A stretch of 64,000 bases of DNA from Rheum nobile (Eukaryota > Streptophyta > Magnoliopsida > Caryophyllales > Polygonaceae). The position numbers and the translations under genes were made by a program. Under the pieces are notes generated by a model. The model did no database searches. It was given only the letters and a program-made list of their open reading frames with translations, and was not told where the DNA came from. Shown here piece by piece: positions 56,720 to 64,000 of the stretch; positions within the stretch are counted from its first letter, which is position 1; every line of letters begins with the position of its first letter. Where the stretch lies: NCBI GenBank assembly GCA_027886185.1, contig WOAB01000056.1, positions 9,920,001-9,984,000 on the forward strand. Reading direction: 5' to 3'.

Positions 56720-56724
56720 TCTGA

Positions 56725-57830
56725 GGTCCAGATGCATCCGGATATGTACTCCCAGTGGAAGATGTTGCAATGGAAACCGCCGGAGTTCGCACGTGCTCTC
56801 GGCGGGCCGCCGTCCAACGTAGCTATCTCCTACGTCCGGCTCGGCCGGCGTGCGGCGTTCATAGGGAAACTTCGGGGACGAGCTGGTTCACATGATGAAC
56901 AAGGACAAGGTTCAAACAAGGGGAGCGAAACTGGATCCGAATTTGAAGTCGGCTTGCACTAAAATATAATGAGGACTGAGGTGGTGAAGGAAGTCGCAGA
57001 GGATTCTTTGCTTAGCTCGAAGCTGAATTTGTTTGTGCTCAAAGAGGTATATGATATGTTCAATGCTAGATTAGAATTTGGTTTTAGTTATACATTTGTT
57101 CATACCATGTTGCTCATTATGAGATGATTGCTGGTTAAGTTGAACACTGGCATTTGGTGAATCTAATCGGGGTTTGGAGGTATCTGGTTTGAACCCGGTC
57201 GATGATTGACATTGTTTTTGGTTGCATTTAGGAGTCTAGAGAGTGATAAATTGGAGAAATTGAATGTTTGTGGAGTTGAAGATAAAACAAAACCAGCCAA
57301 ACACACCCAATTTCTGATTATCCATGCCACTTTCTTACAACAACTAATAGAATTGTATTATGTAGGAGAGAATCATCGTTGAAGCAATTGATGATTGGAT
57401 TGCTTTAACTCAATGAACTTAAATTAATGCTTCAAGCTTTGAGAACTTGAAATCCAGATGTTTCTGTGATTAAAGTTGTTATTAAATATTCACAGGCTAG
57501 GATCTTCCACTTCAACTCTGAGGTGCTGACATCACCCACACCACAATGAGTTCCACCCTCTTCAAAGCAATCAAGCTATCCAAGAAATCTGTTGGGCTCG
57601 TATTCTTCAATCTGAACCTCTCGTTGCCTTTGTGGAAATCACGTGATGAGACAAGAGAGCTGATCAAGAGAGCCTGGGATGAAGCAGACGTCGTCGAGCT
57701 GTCAAGGCAAGAGCTAAAGTTCTTGGTGGACGAAGATCATTATGAGAGGCTGAGAAACTACAGGCCACAATACTACTCTAATAACTACTAGCAGAGCAAG
57801 AATAGGAGAGATTGTTACCATTACACTCAG
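56725..57830 (+). pseudogene. FLN pseudogene, 3' parts (end of exon 1, intron, exon 2)
   Basis: Continues after the TSD with QMHPDMYSQWKMLQW and GGPPSNVAISYVRLG, pfkB-fold residues of FLN proteins. A frame-shifting loss after AAFIGK (near 56870) removes the conserved VGEDD region. A second deletion follows near 56970. Exon end KLNLFVLKE|GT at 57046, intron 57047-57495, exon 2 from 57496 (ARIFHFNSEVLTSP) with a frame change near 57540 and a TAG at 57789-57791. Similarity ends at YHYTQ (57830); the C-terminal half of the domain, with the GXGD region, is absent. A dead gene copy. Confidence 0.85.
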
Positions 57831-58111
57831 AACCGGAAAAATGAAAATCGGGACCGGAACCGAATCAGAGGTTTCAGTTCCGTCCGATTCCGATTTCAAT
57901 TTTATCCGATTTCGGTTACAGAACCGAAAAAACACACACATTTTTTATATAAAAATAAAAGAATAAATTATTATTTTTGTTTAAAAAATATAAAAGACAT
58001 TACTTTTTTTAAATAATGATAAAGTGAACGTTTCTTTAAACTTAAAACTTTAACTTATAAAATAAATTGACAAAAATAAAAATAGAAAATATATATATAT
58101 AACTTGAGAAC
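57831..58111. repeat. hAT-MITE-like fragment and AT-rich spacer
   Basis: 57831-57935 has AACCGGAAAAATGAAAATCG, GGGACCGGAACCGAATC and GATTTCGGTTACAGAACCG, the style of the hAT MITE at 14902, with roughly inverted ends but no clear target duplication. The rest to 58111 is AT-rich. Confidence 0.35.
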
Positions 58112-59029
58112 TGTTGAATTCCTTAGGTTTTGATAGTGACAAACATTCAACTAATCTGGGTACTAAGTGTTTCAGGAACAAAGACAATTGTCTCAGGGAA
58201 CTATTGCAGCGAAGGATCGAAGAGGGAACAAAGCTCTGTTCATATGCTTTGTTATCTCTGAAGGACCAACAACGTCGAACAAGATCGAAGCTGCGAATGG
58301 AAAGAAGAATCCAGCGTGCCATTTATGGAAACAAATCAAACGCAGAATCATGCATGCGGTCAAGGATGAATGACTTCGGCTCCAAGGATCAAACCGATTT
58401 GAGAAGATATGGAGAGAGAAGCCCGATTGTGTTATCTTAGGAAAGCCTTCCTAAGATAAGATAATTGGAGAGAGAGTACTCTATCTTATACAAATATATT
58501 AATTTACGGAATCCTTCCTTCAAATTAATATAGACGGCTGGGATATTATTCCCTCTACAAAATCATATCTTCTTGTTGCCTTATTTGGATAAATCTTATC
58601 TTGTTACATTTAGGGTCTGCCGAGTTGTATTTAATAGAGGTGTGGATTCATTTCTATGTAACGACGACGACGGAAAATAGAGAGAACGAAAAGAAGAAAG
58701 AAAAGAAGTGAGGTGTGTGTAAGTCTTTGAGGGTTGAGTTTGATTCATCGTTGTAGAAGAGGTTTCGAGTCTAGCTGGTTGTTTAGATGTCGAAGTCCAA
58801 GATACAAGTGTAATCAAGCAAGAAATCAATAAGACAAGTACACGCTTCAAAATCCTCTCAAGCGAAAGCTTGAAGGTAGTGGTTTTTCCTTGAGAAGCTA
58901 GTTTTGCTAATCAGGGTTTCCACTATATATCGTAAGTTCATTCGTTATCTTTCCTGCTATATTTATCCGCTGTAACCTCTGTGGGAACAAAGACTTTGTT
59001 CCCGCAGACGTAACTCTAACGATCCAACA
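58112..59029 (+). repeat. SireH 5' LTR
   Basis: 918 bp, TGTTGAATTCC to GATCCAACA. A TATA-like TATTTAATAG lies at 58628. Near the right end an inverted repeat GGGAACAAAG / CTTTGTTCCC (58983-59003) with a one-base centre is followed by TAACTCTAACGATCCAACA. The solo LTR at 28833-29741 aligns along its whole length in reverse. Confidence 0.9.
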
Positions 59030-59031
59030 AT

Positions 59032-59043
59032 TGGTATCAGAGC
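59032..59043 (+). promoter_or_regulatory. Primer binding site of SireH (initiator tRNA-Met)
   Basis: TGGTATCAGAGC, two bases after the LTR end; exact complement of the initiator tRNA-Met 3' end. Confidence 0.92.
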
Positions 59044-59089
59044 CTGGTGCTCTAGATTGTTTGTTTTAGCTACAGATTCTGCAGGAAAG

Positions 59090-62000
59090 ATGTCGTCAGG
59101 AAATGCCTTGGATAGAGACTCTCAAGAAGGTGATGTAGATGTGGCTCTCATCACTCAAGCCATGAAGAAGATATGGTCTCGAAGCAAAGGCACTAAAGGT
59201 TCGGTCATGGTTCACAATGACATGAAGAAGGTTGTCTGCTCTCACTGCTATGACAACGGACACTTCGCAAAAAGGTGCCTCAACAAAGCGGCAGGTTCTT
59301 CTCAGGTCTTCAACGAGGAACAAACGAGGATTGCGAAGTGGGGTGACTGCAGCTCAGATGATGAAGCATCTCCTCTCTCAAAGGATATCTGCTTGATGAG
59401 CTCAAAAGGTCACAACGTATCAGAAGGTGGTTCTCATAAATCCGAGGAGGAAGCAAGGAAAGGCTCTTGGCACCTTGACAGTGCATGTTCAAGTCACATG
59501 ACAGGGAACAGTGAATGGTTCACTTCTCTTCAGCCAGCCTCAGGGGCATCGATAACTTTTGGAAACAAGAGTAAGGGTGAGGTTTGTGGTATCGGTATGG
59601 TAAGACTCTCTAAACACATCACTGTGAATAATGTGAATCTAGTGAATAATCTCAAGTTTGATCTGTTTAGTGTGGCTCAACTATGTCAAAACAGAAAAAA
59701 TAGGGTAGTCTTTATCACTGATGATTGTCATGTTGAGTGTCTAAGTACAGGGAAAATCTTACTCAAAGGGATCTGCGATAACAATGTCTATAAGGTCGAC
59801 CCTGCTTTCATCCCTGACAAGGACCTATGTCTGCCGTCTATTGCTGAGACGACAGACTTGTGGCACAAACGCTTTGGACATGCTAGCCTTCAACTCCTAT
59901 CCAAACTTCATAGACAAGAGTTGGTGAATGGCCTTCCCAAGGTTGAAGCAATGAGAAGTGACGTGTGTGACGCATGCATTAAAGGAAAACAAGTGAGGTC
60001 TTCCTTCAAGTAAAAAAGGGATGTAAGTACTACACGTCCTCTGGAATTAGTCCACGTGGATCTTTGTGGGCCTATGCACACGAAGAGCCGTGGGGGAAAT
60101 GCATATGTCTTTGTTATTGTTGATGACTATTCCAAGTACACATGGACTCTATTTATCTCTACAAAGGATGAAGTGTTCGCGGAGTTTGAGTCTTGGCTTA
60201 AGGCAGTCGAAAGGAGCACTGGACATTCCTTGAGGTCTATTCGCACTGATCATGGAACTGAATTCGAGAACTCTTAGTTCCTATCCCTCTGTAGGAACAG
60301 AGGTATCAACCACAACTTCTCTGCTCCCAGGACCCTACATCAAAACAGTGTTGTTGAAAGAAAGAACAGAACTCTGGAAGATATGACGCGTACTCTTCTC
60401 ATCTCAAGTGGTCTTCCAAGGAGTTTCTGGGCCGAAGCCTTGAATGCTGCGTGCTACATTCTGAACAGAGCAACCATCCTTCCTCTTCTGAACAAAACTG
60501 CCTATGAGCTTCTGAAGGGAATGAAACCTAATGTGTCTCATTTGCGCACATTTGGTTGCAAGTGCTTCGTCCACAACAACGGGAAAGATTCTCTTGGGAA
60601 GTTTGATCCCAGAAGTGATGAAGGAACTTTTGTAGGATATTCACAGCAAAACAAGGCCTACAAAGTTTTCAACAAGAGAACCAGAAAGGTAGAGGAAAGC
60701 GTTCATGTTGTATTTGATGAAACTGTTATGGCTGGTAACAATGTGCAGGAACTATCAGGCAACATCGAGCTTTCCGAAGATGATTTCTTTCAGCTTGTAG
60801 ATAGCAATGTCAGCGGTGGGACCTCTGAAGATCAAGAAACTCAAAATGATCCCTCTACACCAAGAACTCCCAATTCTGCCAACTCAGGGGGCAATGAAGA
60901 AAATGCTTACCTCCCTGATGTATCTCAGGCACCTCAGGGGGAACAAAGCCCAAGTCACGGCACAGCGGAGCCCTCTGAGGATTGCACTTCTGCTAAAGGA
61001 ACGAGGGATGTCAATCCTAATGCTAATGGCACAGGAGGTGAAGGCTCAAGTGTTGGGAACGCTGATTCAGAGGAATTCGACATCAACAATCTCCAAGTTC
61101 CCAACTACCAGCAAAAGTGGGCTCATCCAGTCAAGCTAATCGTCACTGACTATAGAAAGGGAGCACCTCAGAGCACTCGTTCCTCCCTACAAAATTTATG
61201 TGCTTTCAATGCTTTTCTCTCTTTGCAAGAACCCAAAACTGTAGGAGAAGCATTGAAGGATCCTGACTGGATAAACGCCATGCAAGAGGAACTTCACCAG
61301 TTCGAAAGAAACAAGGTTTGGAGGTTAGTTCCTCGTCCAAGGAATAGAACAGTGATCGGAACCAAGTGGGTGTTCAGAAACAAGTTGGATGATCAAGGTC
61401 AGGTCACAAGGAACAAAGCTAGGCTGGTGGTGAAAGGTTACAACCAGCAGGAAGGCATCGACTATGATGAGACCTTTGCTCTTGTTGCCAGGTTAGAAGC
61501 AATAAGACTCCTAATTGCGTATTCTTCTTCCCATGGGTTCAAGCTGCAACAGATGGATGTCAAGACTGCCTTCTTGAATGGAGTTCTTAAGGCGGAAGTC
61601 TACGTGGAGCAAACACCCGGCTTTGAGGACACCACTCAACCTGACCATGTCTACATTCTAGACAAAGCTCTGTATGGTCTCAAGCAAGCCCCGAGGGCCT
61701 GGTATGAAAGGCTTTCACAGTTCCTTCTGACACACGGATACGTTCGAGGAAAGGTCGATAAGACTATGTTCCTTTTGAAGGAAGGGAAGCATATTCTGGT
61801 GGTCCAAGTCTATGTGGATGATATCATCTTTGGATCCACTGATGATAAACTGGTTCAGAAATTCTCTAAGATGATGGCCAGTGAATTCGAGATGAGCATG
61901 GTTGGAGAACTCAAGTTCTTCCTAGGTCTGCAAGTCTCTTAGGGAGATGAGGGAACCAAAGTGCACCAACATAAGTATCTCAGCGAGTGCGTCAAAAAGT

Positions 62001-62755
62001 TTGGTATGAATGATGCGAAACCCTTCACCACTCCCATATATCCAAACAATCCAATGGGAAAAGACGAACATGAGCAAGGAATTGATCCATCTCTCTACCG
62101 AGGAATAATAGGTTCGCTTCTATATCTCACTGCCAGTAGGCATGATATTATGTATAGTGTATGTCTTTGTGATCGTTTTCAGGCCGATCCCAAAGAGACA
62201 CATCTTAAAGCAGTGAAGAGGATCCTGAGATATTTGAAGGGAACAGATGATCTTTGTCTGTGGTATCCAAGGGGAGGAAGCCTTGATCTTGTCGGATACA
62301 CAGATGCTGGCTTCGCAGGGAACAAAGTGGATAGAAAATCTACCTCTGGAATGGCTCAGTTCCTTGGGCCGTGTCTGGTTTCCTGGGGGTCAAAGAAGCA
62401 GAACTCCGTGGCTCTCTCCACTATGGAAGCTGAATACATAGCCGTTGCTGCTTGTTGCACTCAACTCCTATGGCTCAAACAACAACTCAACGACTACGGT
62501 ATTCTTCTAAACTCCATTCCCATTCTCTGTGACAATACAAGTGCCATAAATATCTCCAAGAATCCAGTGCAACACTCACGTACCAAGCACATCGAGATAA
62601 GACATCACTTCTTATGTGACTGTGTGGAGAAAGGGTTGGTGACAATGGACTTCTGCGGAACTAAGGATCAAATCGCCGACATCTTCACCAAGGCACTAAA
62701 CAGGGAGCCATTCGAACAGTTTCGTATGGAACTAGGTATGATCTCTCTAAACTGA
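59090..62755 (+). pseudogene. SireH gag-pol, one frame with three stops and a gag deletion
   Basis: A single frame from ATG 59090 to TGA 62753-62755. Stops: TAA 60011-60013, TAG 60275-60277, TAG 61940-61942 (CAG to TAG is plausible). Only about 50 residues of gag precede the CCHC knuckle CSHCYDNGHFAKRC, whereas Sirevirus gag is several hundred residues, so most of gag is deleted in frame. Protease HLDSACSSHMTG (Ala for the usual Gly) near 59470; pre-integrase WHKRFGHAS near 59860; integrase VDLCGPMH, RTDHGTEF, VVERKNRTLED; RT with YVDDIIFGS near 61815; RNase H to 62700. Confidence 0.9.
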
Positions 62756-64000
62756 CTGTCTACATGTTGTGTTCCCTCGATGATTGGCTAATATTACATG
62801 GTAAAGTGTGAAGGATGAAACATCATGTCCCGGTCTGCATTTATTCTCTTGATCACTAGTTGAATGACCTGCCTAGACTCATGCTAATATTTCACTTATG
62901 TGCAACATTTCATGCATGCTCTCTATGCTATCTTGCTAATACATGAATCAGATTTCCTTCGGCCTAAAAGAGTCAACTTGATGCATTGATCCCTCATTAT
63001 AAGCCCAAATGATTGTTGACTCTACAGCTTACCTTAGCCATCATGTTTGATGCTTCCTATGAGCCCCTCTAATCATTCACATCTGAGAGCCTCTCATTCA
63101 TGATTACACATTATTAAAAAAAATTACATATGGTTTGTGTGATGCTATTTGCACCCTCTCTGGTAACATTACCCCCGCATCACATTCTTCTACTTTTTCG
63201 GAAAGTCGAGATTACGAATTATCGTCACTGTGGTCTGTGGATAGGGTTCGACAGGTATGTGTGTGATGCTTGCTTACAACTGCCTAAGGAAGGTTCGTGC
63301 TCGAAAGCTAATGTTACGCGTGAGAGGTAGTGGGCTCTGAATGAATCCCTGGTGAAAGAAGGCAAGCTGAAGTTTGTGATGTTCAAAAAAAAATAAAAAA
63401 TGAACATCACAAGACACACAAAGAAGGGAAAAGACGACACTACAGATTCACTCCTCTACAAGTTGAGACTATGGTGGTTGCTGACGCCAATGAGGAAGCA
63501 ACAACTCTGAGTGGGAACAAAAGATGAATTCCATTGCTAATCATACTTCTGCTCTAGCTGCTAGCCCCAGTGGTTCTTAATTCGTACTTCTCTTGCTAAC
63601 CCATACCTCTTTTGTTCCCTAGCACATCTACTCCTCTCTTTTCGTACTTCTTTGTCTCTGATTCTTGTGTTTGCACTGACTGGCATGTTGATCATGAATG
63701 TTATCCTTGCATATCGTGTTGTCGTCTTAACATGCTGTCTGCGTTCGTGTGTTTCAATCTACTACGATTGAGAATGATGTTCATCTGGCTGTTATCTTTC
63801 ATCTCTAACTCTTCACTGTGTTTTTGATGATGCCAAAAGGGGAAAAATGACAGGTAGCTTTGGTTGAGGGGGAACAACACATGGTTTCATATGTTGCTGT
63901 GTTGAGGGGGAACTATTATGGTCTTGTATGGAGAACCTTTCCCCATACAACTGTCTTTATCTCATATGTATATGCTTTATTGTCAAGGATGTTTGTCACC
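62756..64000. other. SireH 3' noncoding region up to window end
   Basis: Holds short unrelated open frames only. Visible structure: purine-rich PPT-like tracts near 63836-63845, 63867-63872 and 63905-63910, and more GGGAAC/GTTCCC hexamers (62769, 63511, 63617, 63870, 63905). The 3' LTR should start beyond 64000. Confidence 0.6.

Larger units (their letters stand above)
58112..64000 (+). mobile_element. SireH: Sirevirus-type Ty1/copia element, 3' LTR outside window
   Basis: LTR 58112-59029, initiator-Met PBS, a shortened gag, and pol with the Sirevirus RT/RNase H style (EGIDYDETFA, ALYGLKQAPRAWYERL, YRGIIGSLLYLTASR, STSGMAQFLG). After pol there is over 1.2 kb of noncoding DNA with repeated purine-rich tracts, including TGATGATGCCAAAAGGGG near 63825 and TGAGGGGGAAC at 63865 and 63904, as in Sireviruses. 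No envelope-like ORF was seen. Confidence 0.9.

Noticed and set aside
62756..64000. Envelope-like ORF expected in some Sireviruses
   Set aside because: No long frame or membrane segment pattern is visible between pol and the window end.

Overview
This is a nuclear segment of a flowering plant, probably a eudicot. The evidence is a plastid-targeted ribosomal protein L12 gene, a plant tRNA-Pro, a 'plant protein 1589' gene with five coding exons, a three-exon R2R3-MYB gene of the MYB98 type, and a broken fructokinase-like (FLN, pfkB family) gene. Well over half of the window is LTR retrotransposon. All reading was done by eye: exon joins rest on GT-AG signals and family motifs, and percentages are hand counts.

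Layout. (1) 1-8459: a Ty1/copia element (CopA, left part outside the window, 3' LTR 3236-3651) sits inside the gag of an older copia element (CopB, 3652-8459, 3' LTR 8124-8459). (2) 8460-14500: host gene island with RPL12 (minus), tRNA-Pro(UGG) (minus) and the plant protein 1589 gene (minus), which has locally duplicated 5' and 3' parts. (3) 14902-15372: a hAT-type MITE with an 8-bp target duplication. (4) 15740-25687: two copies of one host segment flank a Ty3/gypsy Tat-lineage piece in the unusual order antisense ORF - LTR - PBS - gag - protease - RT, followed by a lysine/glutamate-rich degenerate ORF. One copy keeps a LINE 3' end that the other has mostly lost. (5) 26063-28106: the MYB gene. 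(6) 28107-33500: AT-rich intergenic DNA with one Sirevirus-type solo LTR (minus). (7) 33502-57830: an FLN pseudogene split by a nested retrotransposon stack. Copia CopD (33926-56719, TSD TCTGA) contains a Tekay/Del-like chromovirus TekE (35958-46935, TSD GCCAA) and a non-autonomous gypsy element GypF (47925-53463, TSD ACTAC). GypF in turn contains a solo LTR (51035-52388, TSD ATCCC). (8) 58112-64000: a Sirevirus copia element whose 3' end lies outside the window.

The host genes look independent and form no operon or pathway. The autonomous elements encode the usual gag, protease, integrase, RT and RNase H, nearly all with stops or frameshifts. The points most worth a second look are: an intact extra ORF upstream of gag in TekE, with an N-myristoylation-like start and acidic tandem repeats; dense hexamer clusters specific to particular LTR families (GGGAAC/GTTCCC in CopD and the Sirevirus, ACGCGT in GypF); a GC-rich U3 module shared by LTRs of different superfamilies; and the permuted Tat piece with its apparently spliced antisense gene.
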